NCBI GenBank assembly: GCA_013433145.1
Contig: CM024182.1
Coordinates: 1,302,001-1,366,000 of the forward strand
Source of the DNA: Ascaris suum
Lineage: Eukaryota; Nematoda; Chromadorea; Rhabditida; Ascarididae
DNA length: 64,000 nucleotides
Direction: 5' to 3'
Below, piece after piece: positions 15,759 to 34,160 of this stretch. Both the position numbers and the translations under genes were made by a program. Below the pieces are notes generated by a model. It made no database searches. It had not been told where the DNA came from and saw nothing but the letters and a program-made list of their open reading frames with translations. Within the stretch, counting starts at the first letter, position 1. Every line of letters begins with the position of its first letter.

Positions 15759-17249
15759 TCATTATATAGCCGTATATGATTTTTGCATTTAGAAGCAAAA
15801 AAAAAAATGTTTTTGAAATTTGTAAAATTCAACCAAAGAAAGCACCTCAATTTTGCATTTTGCAATCACAACTTATCAATTATTTTTGCAATGACCGAAT
15901 ATTCCCTCTGTATATTGCAATATGAATATTTACGTATTTGCAATGCATTAAAATATGCTTACAAAAAAAAATAATAATATTTCATAGTACATATTAGAGA
16001 ATCGTTATTGCACTAAACATCATTGACGTCATTATACGTTCTATTTATAAATCTAAAAATAGTGATTTGTAGTATAGCGAATCACACCACCAAAACATTG
16101 CGATGGTGAGATCAAATATAATGCGTGAATTTTTTTGTAAATATCCGGTTGCAATTATTTGATAGTCTTGTCGATTACATTCAAAAGAGAGCAACAACAA
16201 ACAAATATGACCACTTTTATAGCGTTGAGCACTTCCAACTGAAAGTGGTAAAGTGCAAACAGACAGTGTTGGATAATATAAGGCTTTCTCGATATTTTAT
16301 TAAGCGTGACGAATTTTTGGTTGGCTAGGCTGCCAAAGGGATTTATCATTGATTCTATATCCTGAAAAAAAAAATTTGAAGCGTATGGATAGAGGAGGAA
16401 TAGCATCATGCATAAGTCATTTTAGCCATCGTTATAAACCGTTGAAACGAAAATTTGTAGGAAAAAAACGCTAAGCTGCCATAGATAGAAGAAAATGTGT
16501 CGATAAAATTTGAATATTAGAAGCAATCTTTAAAATACTCTCAATTTGCATATTTATATAATATAAAATATGATTTTTTAAGTACGTTTTCCTATGTTTG
16601 AATAAACTTAATATCGTTGCTTATATTTGTTTTTCTCATCACATAATGAAAAATCATAAAAACAATGCATTTGATGTTGATAATTATATATTTATAAGCG
16701 AAATATTAATGAATTTTTTTTTTTTCAATATGATTAGAATAAAGGCGCAAAAACTTTCATTTTCATCACTAAAATCTTCGCTATTAGCAACTCTTTTTTT
16801 TTTACAGATTTAGGAGTTTTTATGTAAATATCAACACATTATATGTGTTCATCCAATATAACAAATTTTATCGATAGATTCCTATGAATTGGCCAATATT
16901 TCAGCGCTATTACAAAAGAGATGAGATGGCAAATATTCAACTGCTTCATTTTATAACTTTTTTTTTTCAACTAAAAAGCTTCGTTTCTATGCATTTTTGC
17001 AAAAATTTGCCTTATAAGAATGCTGTTGAAATATTACAGTATATATATACATGAATGTATTTATTCAATTTGTCTTCATTTCTAATGATATTATTGCCGT
17101 GTGATTAATTGCAGTATCTATTATCGCCTCAGGAAATCGTATCATTGATGACGCAAAATGGGTATATTTGCTATGCGTATCGAAAAGCCTTCAAGGGAGG
17201 CGAAATAACTGAGCAAACAATAGTATCTGAATGGGCGATAACAACTTAC
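15759..17249. other. No confident gene
   Basis: AT-rich sequence. The region 16125-16409 is open on both strands over 200 bp, which argues against reading either frame as a gene without more evidence. Confidence 0.35.
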
Positions 17250-17435
17250 CTGTAGGGATTGATAAGTCTGTTCGTGTCGATTATCTCCTAGGAAACGTTT
17301 ATGTCGTTGACAAATAACATATCTTTGACCTCCGACTTCTTCAAGGTCAAAGAACCACCGCTGATCACAATCTAAAGCAATCCTTGCGGGTAAATATAAA
17401 TATTCGGGAGAAGACCAACCACTCTTTGAGATGTA
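17250..17435 (-). CDS. Candidate internal exon with two Cys, unidentified
   Basis: On the minus strand a frame of 62 codons runs from 17435 to a strong donor CTACAG|GTAAGT at 17250. It reads WSSPEYLYLPARIALDC, then DQRWFFDLEEVGGQRYVICQ and ends HEQTYQSLQ. The 5' boundary is unsure: a good TTTAG acceptor would start the exon at 17371, a weak one would give nearly the whole frame. The Trp/Cys spacing near the end recalls the last part of a C-type lectin fold, but this is only a resemblance. The next exon was not found. It lies downstream of the terminal exon at 17728-17868 on the same strand, so it probably belongs to another transcript. Confidence 0.4.
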
Positions 17436-17727
17436 TCAGTCTCTCCAGCTAAAGTTTGATTCCCAACGGCGTTAATCTTTCCCGATTGATTATTTCAAGT
17501 TTTTGAAAGTTTTTTCGTCATATATATAAAATAGAATCTCTCTCTTCACAATCAGCTAGTGTTGTAACAACTTTGACGACTATCTATATCATTGTATCGA
17601 TGAAATATTTCGCTAACCACGCTGATCGTCTATATAACCTCTCGTCAACGATATTGTCAATAGGTTTATCGTAATGCGTGAATTTATTATTGCATTATTA
17701 GAGGTAGAGCGTAGGAGCTTTCTGGAG

Positions 17728-17868
17728 TTAATGAATACTATGGTGTTTTTTTCCGGTTCTTCCGATTTTCCGTGTAGCGACCGCCGCCAAAAAGAGGAAA
17801 GGAATAGCAAATTCAAGTACAAGCGGACTTATGAGGCTATCTAATTTACCGCTTATTGATAAGATTTT
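17728..17868 (-). CDS. Candidate last exon with C-terminal membrane segment
   Basis: The acceptor CTCTGCAG on the minus strand is followed by 46 open codons and a TAA at 17728-17730. The peptide has a hydrophobic stretch (LVLEFAIPFLFLAAVA) then a basic tail (TRKIGRTGKKHHS), the pattern of a C-terminal membrane anchor. An AATAAA (TTTATT on plus, 17683-17688) lies 40 nt past the stop, an ideal distance. It may be an alternative terminal exon to 17946-18091, just upstream on the same strand. Product unknown. Confidence 0.45.
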   Translation of the reverse strand, partial: KILSISGKLDSLISPLVLEFAIPFLFLAAVATRKIGRTGKKHHSIH

Positions 17869-17945
17869 CTGCAGAGCGGAAAACAAAGAGATGTTATGTG
17901 TAAACGGAAATAACAAGTTAATAAGAAAACATTGGTGATGCAGAT

Positions 17946-18279
17946 TTAATCGATTGTTGCTGTTGCCGATTTCTCTTTAAGCTTTAGATCTGTCTTCGAT
18001 ACACGTGTGTCCTCATTTTTGTACATGGTTTTGTGTGCAAAAAGAAAATGGTTCATAGAGGAATATGGAGAGCGTTGTGTTTCAAATAAATCTAAAATTG
18101 CATAGATATTTTAGTGGTTACGCTAACTTCATTGTGATAGATAGCTGAGCTCCATATATAAGAAACGTAACATAGAGAAACTTAGAAGATGGTACAATTC
18201 ATAAGACTTCAGCGTGAATGAAGAGGTTTTTGTTTACTTTTATGATCGCCAAATCGTCGCATTTTCGCGTTGAATGGTC
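17946..18279 (-). CDS. Candidate 3' end of an unidentified minus-strand gene
   Basis: Two minus-strand exons join in phase. The exon 18238-18279 (42 nt, ATTATTTTAG acceptor, GTAAAC donor) enters and leaves in phase 1. The exon 17946-18091 (146 nt, CAATTTTAG acceptor) enters in phase 1 and ends with TAA. The joined peptide contains PFNAKMRRFGDHKNLFETQ and a charged tail (KTDLKLKEKSATATID). A further minus-strand frame at about 18378-18510 is open but no donor in the right phase was seen. The gene would end about 0.65 kb before the start of desaturase copy 1 on the opposite strand, so the two are divergent in orientation. Family not recognised. Confidence 0.4.
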
Positions 18280-18930
18280 CTAAAATAATTGGTACCTTTC
18301 TTTTTTTTTTCTTATTCGTCTGCACTAAAATATTCATCGGTCCTTCGAAAAATTTCCTTTGTGCGGCTGCATTAAACGGAAAGATGGGAATTATACGACG
18401 GTTTTTTTTTTTCCTTTGGCCGTAAACGGCAATTGGGAGCTATCGTCTTTATGGTTCACATTTGCGAATAGCGCCGTTAACAATAAACCATTCTCGATCA
18501 GTAGTCTAGCCTCAGAAATTCATGACCTTGCTCATCCTTTGAGTTAGAATCATTACAGACGACTATGAGCGTAATTCTAGGCAGCACCAAGTATTCGACA
18601 GGTTGCTCTATGCACCCATATGTGCTATCGAATTCAAGTCATGTTGCGCATTCAGTTCGCTATACGGAAGCCCTCCTCCCTTCATTTCTCCTTGAATATT
18701 CGAAGTCGTAAGGATCTAACTCTATTTGCATAATTGTGACAGTTGTATTGTGAATTAAATGCGTTGAGGAGACTGAGTGGATACAATGATGGGAAAAAAG
18801 CGTTAGGTGGTTGCGTAAATGCATTTGAGACGAATTTCTGCAACATTCAAAACGCTTTTTGGAGAGGTGAAGTCACCAAAGAACGCAACGAGTGTTGATT
18901 TTATTGATTTGTTGAAAATTTAGTATTATA

Positions 18931-25801
<6,871 letters not shown>

Positions 25802-26092
25802 CCATATCGGCGAACGAAGAAATGGGAATGACCATGAGAAGAAGATTTCATCTTACATCACTTTATTTTATATACGCTTTTATTCTTGATGTTTATCGTT
25901 TTTATTGATTTTTTTTCGTATTATACCGTTCACTTTATCTGTTTATTTTTCATTGTTTTTTGCATATATTATTTATCCAACCTTTATGTTTATTTCTTTA
26001 TTGTTGATTTGTTGGAGCGAAAAAGAATGCCAACTATCGAGAGATTTTTGTGCATGAATATTCATTTTTTATTGTGCTTGTTTTTTTCAAAC

Positions 26093-26098
26093 AATAAA
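26093..26098 (+). terminator. Likely poly(A) signal of desaturase copy 1
   Basis: The first AATAAA after the stop codon at 25799-25801, about 290 nt downstream, in T-rich sequence typical of 3' ends. Confidence 0.45.
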
Positions 26099-28243
26099 AA
26101 ATTTCATGAAGACTATCGAAAGATTTCCTCTCGAATTGAATTGACGGCCTCACCTTGTACTAGAGGCATATTGCATATCGATACTTGATAGTACATATGA
26201 ACACTACCTATTATCAAATTTTCGTGGGGGGTTTTTTTTTTGACAAACATTGCATTTATCGGTGCTCATTTGTGTCGTATGCCTGTAGGATTCACTTCCT
26301 GATTTCATTGGGAAATGACACACGATGATGACGGTACATACTTGTTCGTTAATACGCGGCAGCTCCGTTGAAATTTTCTTGGATGCATGTAGCCCTGTAT
26401 TGATTGCATAAATGTTTTTTTTGGGCATGAAACAATTTTGCAACTGTTCTGCGGTAACATTTCTATGGTTTTGAAGGGAGATGAGATAAAAAACGGAAAA
26501 CTCATCGAAGATCCATAGATGCGAGATCCTACGATTGATCTAAGCCCCATTTAAAACAGTTGAATTCTTCTAAGACTAAAATAGATGAACGGAACAACGG
26601 AGATCAAATGCCCCGGGAGACCAGGTCAACAACAGTTAGCTGACCGAAGCGGCCGTCGACGACATCTGATGGCAACTTCGAATATCAACTAGTTACTATG
26701 CCAAACGTATGACATCTGCGGCAATGTTGACAGAGGTTAGGAGCGGCTGCAAATGAGTCACAAAATTCGATGTTTCAAAGCATTTAAAAGTTCGGAGGCT
26801 GTTCGACGGCACGACGAGATCTGATCAAATTTATGGATCATTGGTTGAAACTTTCGAAAATATGGAATCCCATTTGTATTTTAATAAATTATTTACTGAC
26901 AACGAAGGTCTGTCTTTGGAGGTACACGTCTGAAGTAATATCTTGGTTTTTTCTGGCACGGTTTTTTTTTCAGCGGAAGTATGAGGTATATTGACAGACG
27001 GCTGCAAATAACTCACTAATTGCACTCTTTCACTCTTTCGTAGGGTGTTACGGTAATGTCCCAAGCATTCGTTACAAGCAATGAATTAAAGTGCAGTTCA
27101 CTATTCAGATTTTGCAAGCATCAGTGCAACGACCATCAATGATGGGATTTAATTTTCACAGTGCCATTTTTTTTTTTGTAAAGCGAACAACTCCACGTTC
27201 TTTAATCAAGCATCGTATCATTTTGTAATGCGAAAAAATCCTACCTCCGCAGGTCAAAAATCGAAAATCTCTTAGTTTTTTTTTTTAGTTTTTATTTTTA
27301 TACTATCAGCAAACAATTTGCAAATATTTGGCAATTCTTCAGAAATATCCCCATTGCACTTAGAAATGGTCTCAGTGGAAATCCGAGCTTTTTCTAGAAT
27401 ATATCAAATATACACATATAGGAGTAGACGCATAGTCGTAACCGAGTGGATCAACGTATATTCCGTTATAATCATCGCTACTTCGCCAAAAAAAAAATGA
27501 TGAGGGTTTTCTTAGAGAAATTTTTCCCATCAGAAGGCATTTAAAGAAATCATTTACAGTTTATTTTGAGATAAACGTTCTTAACGTTGTACTTTATTTC
27601 CTTTATCGGAATATTTAAAATGAACACAGAAATGACTTTCAAAAAAAAAAGCAAAATGAAAACCTGTTTCTATTTCGCTTTTGATAAAAATTTCGCCAAA
27701 TTGTTTCGTTTAATGATCACAACGAAGCCAGCAACACTTATCATCGATGTATGTCAACTTTTCCGTTCAATAGCCGGTCTTAGTTATTTTCATGAAGAGC
27801 GTCGGAATTACTGTTTTCATCAGAAATAACAGAATCCATTGAATTTCATAGACAAATAATTCACTTATATCTTTCAATTGTAGATTTTGTACAGCAAGTC
27901 AAACGTATTGATCATTCCATATGATCATTGATGTCTAACAATTTCAGCGTTAATTATATTTTTTCCTTTAAAAGTTGAAATTGAATCATATCCTATTTTG
28001 TATCAATAAACGTCGAACTCTATACTTTTCATCTGCGGTTCTTTCGATTATTAAACGAATTTGCATATCGTTGTCGTATGAATAATATGCAAATGTCAGT
28101 GGAAAATGCTCGTTGGTATTCGTATTTTCTTACTACTTTTTCTTATTTGCTAAATTTTGCGTTTTTCAATTTCATATTCGTAGAAGAAATGATGACCTCA
28201 GAGCATGATTGATGCATAAATGAGCGGCGAACTATATAACTAG

Positions 28244-28678
28244 CTAAGGAGCTTTCTTGTTGAGCACTTTTATAAGCACTTCCAATGCTTTTAGGCTTAA
28301 CTCCTTATAGGATTGACTGCTGACTGAAAAAACAAGAATGGTTGTGCGCACACTACTGATTAAATCTGCCAGTGTGAAATTATAGCTTATTACAAAGTTT
28401 TCGCTAAATGCTGCAAAATTATTCATTCGTTGATTTATGAAGTAAATTATAGGAATAGTTTGATAAATTGAAGGTAGATATTTGGGATGACTTAGGTTGG
28501 AGTTGTCGAATATTTGGAATGACATTTCGGTAGAGAGGAGATAACTCAGAAGACTGTTTATGTAAGGAATAATTGCACATAAGAAACTAAGGAAGCATTC
28601 TCCAAAGAAGGGAGTCATTGCAGAAGGAAGTGCTGCTAAGTGAATGACAAAGATATAAAGGAAATAGCACAGAACCAT
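28244..28678 (-). CDS. Candidate single-exon ORF, 144 aa, hydrophobic N-terminus
   Basis: The longest non-repeat open frame outside introns. The first 50 residues are strongly hydrophobic (CYFLYIFVIHLAALPSAM and FLSFLCAIIPYINSLLSYL), suggesting one or two membrane segments; the rest is polar. Two acceptor-like sites (TTTTGCAG and TTTTTCAG) lie within it, so parts may be exons instead. No family is recognised and no start context decides the case. It could be chance or a decayed receptor-like gene. Confidence 0.22.
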   Translation of the reverse strand: MVLCYFLYIFVIHLAALPSAMTPFFGECFLSFLCAIIPYINSLLSYLLSTEMSFQIFDNSNLSHPKYLPSIYQTIPIIYFINQRMNNFAAFSENFVISYNFTLADLISSVRTTILVFSVSSQSYKELSLKALEVLIKVLNKKAP

Positions 28679-29595
28679 CGAGAAAAGCCATATCGAGGAA
28701 CATTATCGCACAAGTGGAATAGTCGATTGTATTTCTTTATGAATTCTATCGACACCAACAGCTACATTATTACCTCGGTTATAGGTGAGATTGACCAATA
28801 TCTTGTCATTCCGTTGTCGAAAGTTACCTATCACCACAATATTTAAAATAATGCGATGCATGAAGCAAAGTTTTACCACTACTGTTAGATGAAATATAGC
28901 CGAATTTTTGATAAATATCGAAATTTGAAATTTTATTGATGAATTCTTTGCAAAAAAAAAAAAACACAAACTCTTCCGACCATATTAAGAACGTATAGCA
29001 GATATTTTTCAATTCTCGATCTTGTTGTTGATGTATTTTTCAATTTATTATGAGAAAATTTAATGATTGATAAATAATATTCGCATCATTTATAAATGAT
29101 TTTATTTTTTCTACTAAATCATCCCTTTTGATTTTAAACGAATCGAGACGTCGGTTGATTTCCGTTCTTAGGTGTTGTCACTTTTATCTTTTGTCATAGA
29201 ACCGGTTCACTTCAAATGTTCACATAGGTCCTTTTTTTTGCATCTGATTGTGCGAAGAAGTGTCGAAATTATTGAATGTGAACGTGTATCGGCCATGTTC
29301 ATTCAAACTGTCGCCATTTATTCTTACAACAAAAGGTAATAGTTATATTACTCGATCTATATGCGCAGAAATAATCTTGTCAATTTCTTCGCGAACGGAC
29401 AAAGCAATAATTTATGCGCACAGATAATTGGTGGTTCTTGCCGAATAAATGGATTTTTTCCGGAAAAGAATGGTTTCAATTGTGCAACAAAATGTTTATA
29501 TATCATAGAATTGAATTTCAACGGAATAAATAGATACAAGAATACTTTGCAGTGTTTTTTTAAGCACAGTATAACATTCGTAGAATTACGGCTAA

Positions 29596-29758
<163 letters not shown>

Positions 29759-30798
29759 GCACACTTATTTCTATGATAGTGCATTAACTAAATTGTGCCT
29801 CATTATCTATATCTGTAAATGTTTTAAATATAAATAGAGCATTATTAGTAATAGGCAGTAAATTATAGAATGCATTGTGGCATTTAATTGCGTCATATGT
29901 GTTAAATTTCCATCACCCTTATATTCATTTTTAAACACAATTTATGAGATGATGTTGAGATGATTTGTTGCTGAAAAATACAGTATTTCTTTCTATCTTT
30001 GTTGTTTTCGAACTTGGATTTTTTTTTCCATTTGTTTCATTTTTTTTCCTCTCATAAAAGTTTAATAAAATCAGTGTAATGTTATGACAATCATTGTAGG
30101 TGATATATTTACTCCTTAAAGGTAAAATGATTTTTTTTTTCAAAAAAATAGAAAAATTCAATCAATTATTGCCAAAATTTTTTTAAAGTAGAACGTTTGA
30201 AATTATATTTCATTCATTTCTGTTCATTTGTGCAATCATCAAGTTGCAATAAGAAGGTTGGATTGTCAAATTTCTTTACATCAGATTTTTTTTTTCGCCA
30301 TAAATGATCCAATCAAAATTGCATTAAAGTGTTTGGTTAGTTCAACTTGCAAAGTGTGCATTGTTTACTCCGAACTGGTCAATTCGTAAACATAGCCGCA
30401 TTGTTATCCACTCATCAGGTCAATAATATTTTGTCGCTGGTCGATCCACTGAATGGTTCTTTTTCATCTATTACTATGCCTTGCACTCGTCTAACGTCGT
30501 GATTTCTCTACAATTATTTATCGTAGACACTAAATACATTTGAAGTCCTATGAAAGCATTCATGTTTTACTTTATTTTTTATCGTCTATAGTTACTTTCT
30601 TTCAAACGCAATTTACTCCTTTCAAGTGTTCTTCTATTTGAAGCGAAATAATTCATATTTTACGCCTCTTATGTATTTCGGGATAAAATCTGAAATATAT
30701 AAGAGTTTTTTTTATTTACTGAAACATAAACAGTCAAGATGAAATTTTTTTTAAAATTTAAACATATTTGTTTTTCTCTTTGCTATATAGGCATTACA

Positions 30799-30833
30799 AC
30801 TATGAAATAAATTACCGCAATTTATTTCATAGT
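30799..30833. repeat. Perfect 15-bp inverted repeat, 5-nt loop
   Basis: Arms 30799-30813 and 30819-30833 are exact reverse complements around ACCGC. The stem is too short for a standard microRNA precursor. Confidence 0.85.
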
Positions 30834-32395
30834 AATTCATTGCAAACCATATATTTCTTTCGTTTATTTTTTCCTAAATTCTCACCTAAATTGAAATGTA
30901 ATGTCCCTAACAAATTCTCAATAGGTGAATAGGAATATATGCACCGGAAATGTATTGCGCTGTTAAGGGTAAAAAAAAAGTGTCCAACGAAACGATCGCA
31001 TGAAAATAAGTCAAAAATAAAAAAATCCTGAGTGGAATTTTGTAAAACTGAAAGGAATTTTTTTTTTCAACCACATAGAATGCTTTACAAATTTTCCACA
31101 GGTAAATTTCGCAGGTAAATTTATGTTTAGCGCATGTAAATTTTTCATTACCTAAACAAGTAGATATTAGTGCTTTTAAGAGGATGCTTATTTTCATTGT
31201 TTAGTTAATATTCTTTCTCAATAGTGAATTTTCATCAACTCATATTTTTGATATAATTTTATTTTATTTGTTCGTTGGATTCGTTTCTAGTAGATTTTTT
31301 TTTTCCTAATCAGAGTTATTCATTATGCTTCATTTATATACGTTTCATTATGGCTTTTTCATGAATTCATCAAATATTATAAATGAGTCTTTATATCTAT
31401 GTCATCTGTTAATGAATTCAAAGCACTAGAAAGTTGATAACAGTATTCGCTAATTTCAACTTTAATCTTGCTTTATTTTATATATTTTTCTAACGTTATT
31501 CTACGAAATGATTATATTTATAGAAATTCATAATTATATTTTCTTTTCTTCCTATATGATTGTAATTTTTATGCTAGTTCATTCAGAGAGATCTATGAAG
31601 ATATTTTAAAGAGTATATGAAAGAAAGAATGTTTCATATTGCAAAGTATTGATTGAAGAAATACGCTTCCAAAGAAATAGACCATGAATGCTGCAATGTT
31701 ATATTTGCTTTTTTTTTTTTTTTCTAAATTGTATTCAAGAAGAAAAATGAGAATTCATTTTGAGATTTGATTCGCATAGGGAATTTCAGCTTGTTTGAAT
31801 AATTTTCGTTTTCTATGAATTTATAACATTTTAAAATTTCTTCAACGAAATTGCCAACCTGATGAGATTATGCACTCTAAAACAAGCCTCATTCAAAATG
31901 CTCATATCATAATTAATAAAAAAAAGCATGAAAGTTTTGACATGGAATAATCTCGTATAAATAAGAAATGGCTGATGTGTGGAATTTTTACGGAAAATCT
32001 AACCATATATGTAGAAAGAATTTAAGTGCATTTTGCCGTTTTCGGCAGAAAGAAGAGAATTAGTTTTAGAGTGTTTTTATGCATGTGAGAAGTGCGATGG
32101 CGATCGAAGTAACTAATGAACATGCTATGAGGGATTCCAAAAGGATTTTCAAACTACGAATGCGAACTCATGATCGAGTGACCTCCAAGGAACTTCAAAC
32201 CTTTCTGCTTCTTCCGCGATTGATCGATCTACGCATGGTCAAATCTGGTCGTCAATTTTTTTATGCGATGCATCGAAGAAATGCTGTAGCGGAAAAATTC
32301 TATCGTTTTCCTTCGGCTTGAAATTCCCTTTTGTTTTTTTTTTCACCGTTCTCTCCACCATCGTGCTAACTTCTGGATTCCTCCCACTTTCTTAG

Positions 32396-32671
32396 ATCGT
32401 CTTAAGTCAGATGGCTTCCAGCTTCGAATTCTTAAGGTGTTAGACATAACTGAAAAAGAGTATCAGCGTATACGGTTCTCGCTCCGGTGACTGCAATACT
32501 AATCGGACAGGTAAAGTGGTTTTAAAAAAATGTTGATCGGAGAGGTAAATTGGTTTTAAAAAATATTCTGGAGTAGTTAAATGAACGAACGAAGAGTACA
32601 TTCTAAGTGCGTTATAACTTATTATTTTTTCCAGCCATACCTTTCCACTCTTCTTAGCACGCAAATACTAG
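32396..32671 (+). CDS. Candidate 3' exons of an unidentified gene
   Basis: The exon 32396-32486 follows a CTTTCTTAG acceptor, has 29 open codons and ends at a GTGACT donor in phase 2. It contains LRILKVLDITEKEY followed by QRIRFSL. A phase-matching terminal exon 32635-32671 follows a TTTTTTCCAG acceptor and stops at TAG. The LDI-x-EKE motif resembles a segment near the C-terminus of the deubiquitinase USP7 (MATH-33 in C. elegans), from memory; the residues that should follow it there are not seen, so this is only a hint or a sign of decay. Between the exons is a 34-bp tandem duplication (32502-32568). Confidence 0.33.
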
Positions 32672-34022
32672 TTCGTTGAATGCTTTACACTGCCCTTTCT
32701 ATCTTCAATGACTTCGAATTTTGTTCATGCAACTGTCGTATAGTGACAATAGGTAATTCTGGATCTGTACCGTCTCTTACATGAATTACTCATTATAGTA
32801 TACCAGTATGATGTTGCGGATTTTTTGTGCGCCATTCGACCACCTGTGGAAAAATATTCACCTGGAAACTTCGTGGAACATGCAGTAGTTAGTAGTTTAC
32901 ATAGAGATGGTATTGGCTAGAATTGAAGGCAGACAGCGGGTTGAAATTGTGTGAGAACGGAAGATGAAGATGTTCACACGCATGACAACATCCAGACTCA
33001 TTCATGCAAAAATTTTTGAGAATTATGATAAAAAGTTCTTGGAGTTCCTTTATCATCGCTCTTTTACCGTCATCAAATTTGTTGACGCGTTTTTGTTCTT
33101 GCATATTATTGCTAATGCTCAGTATATGTATATGCATGCGTGCGCATTCATTTCATGCAATAATGGCAGGCGGGTTTTGTTACCGTATTCCGTATCACTT
33201 GCTGCAACTTGATCCCAGCCGCGCTTCGAGCTCGAACTTAGCTTTACTATTGAAATACGCAATTCCAATCTGTATATTGTTTAGGAATGATAGAGCTGAA
33301 AAAAGTGCAATGAATTTAACGAAGCGAGATGTCTTCAACATCTTGTCGCCGACATGGAAAAACGAGTTTTTGTTTTTCGCGAGCAATCGCGTTTTTAAGT
33401 GCTGCATTTGCTAGTGGTGTTCCGTTATTTTTACCGGACTTCGTAAATCTCCTCGCAAATTGAATTATGATGTCTTCGATGGGGTTGTGTGCGCTGTGTG
33501 AATTTAAAAAATTTTATTTAGTATGTTATATGTGTAATTTTCTATTTGTGTAAGGTGTGATTCAAATTGATAGCCGCTAAAAATTACCTTAGTAAATTTA
33601 TTATTTCAGCCGATAGATTTTTATTTCAGTTGTCACTTTCTTCTATCAATATCAAAATGAATTCAAAATGCATATACGTATAAGATTAGCAAATTTTCCT
33701 CATAATTTACCTGGTGGCCATTTTATAGATGAATGAGTTTAAAGAATGAATGTTTTTTGCTGATCTTTTTTTTTTTTGAATGATCGTTTCGACTTAAGTA
33801 GAATGCACGATCGAGCATATTTTATTATTCCCTTACAATTTGTGATCTGTCATTATTCATTTAAATCTACAAAGGCTCTTATATAATTTCTATTAATTTC
33901 TTTCTCGGTTAGTTTTCATTATACTCGTCTCTCTACTTCATTGAATTCAAGACTCTCGTATTTGTTGTACTAAGGGAAGTATTTGATGGGAATAATTCTT
34001 ACGAAAGTTTCTCATTAAATAG
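32672..34022. other. No confident gene; ambiguous open frames
   Basis: A piece after an ATTATAG acceptor at 32808 is open for about 100 nt in two frames. A 136-codon plus-strand frame covers 33004-33414, with an acceptor-like TTGTTTAG inside it, and an antisense frame is open over part of it. These may be exons of a gene spanning 32.1-34.2 kb, but no in-phase chain was found. Confidence 0.3.
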
Positions 34023-34160
34023 GATCAGAAGCCTCTAGTCGATGATATTAACTATGAGCGTATTTTCTGGGAGTATATTGAATTGCATCGGGAAATTATT
34101 CTTATGAATGAAAAAAATTACATGTCGTTGCTAGAGAAAATGCCCGCCTATATGGTATGA
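34023..34160 (+). CDS. Candidate exon, unidentified protein
   Basis: An acceptor TTAAATAG is followed by 44 open codons that look strongly coding (DQKPLVDDINYERIFWEYI, then LHREIILMNEKNY and LLEKMPAYM). It then either splices at ATG|GTATGA (34154) or adds Val and stops at TGA 34158-34160. The peptide is acidic and aromatic with no known motif. Neighbouring candidate exons at 32396-33414 may belong to the same transcript. Confidence 0.4.
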   Translation, partial: DQKPLVDDINYERIFWEYIELHREIILMNEKNYMSLLEKMPAYMV

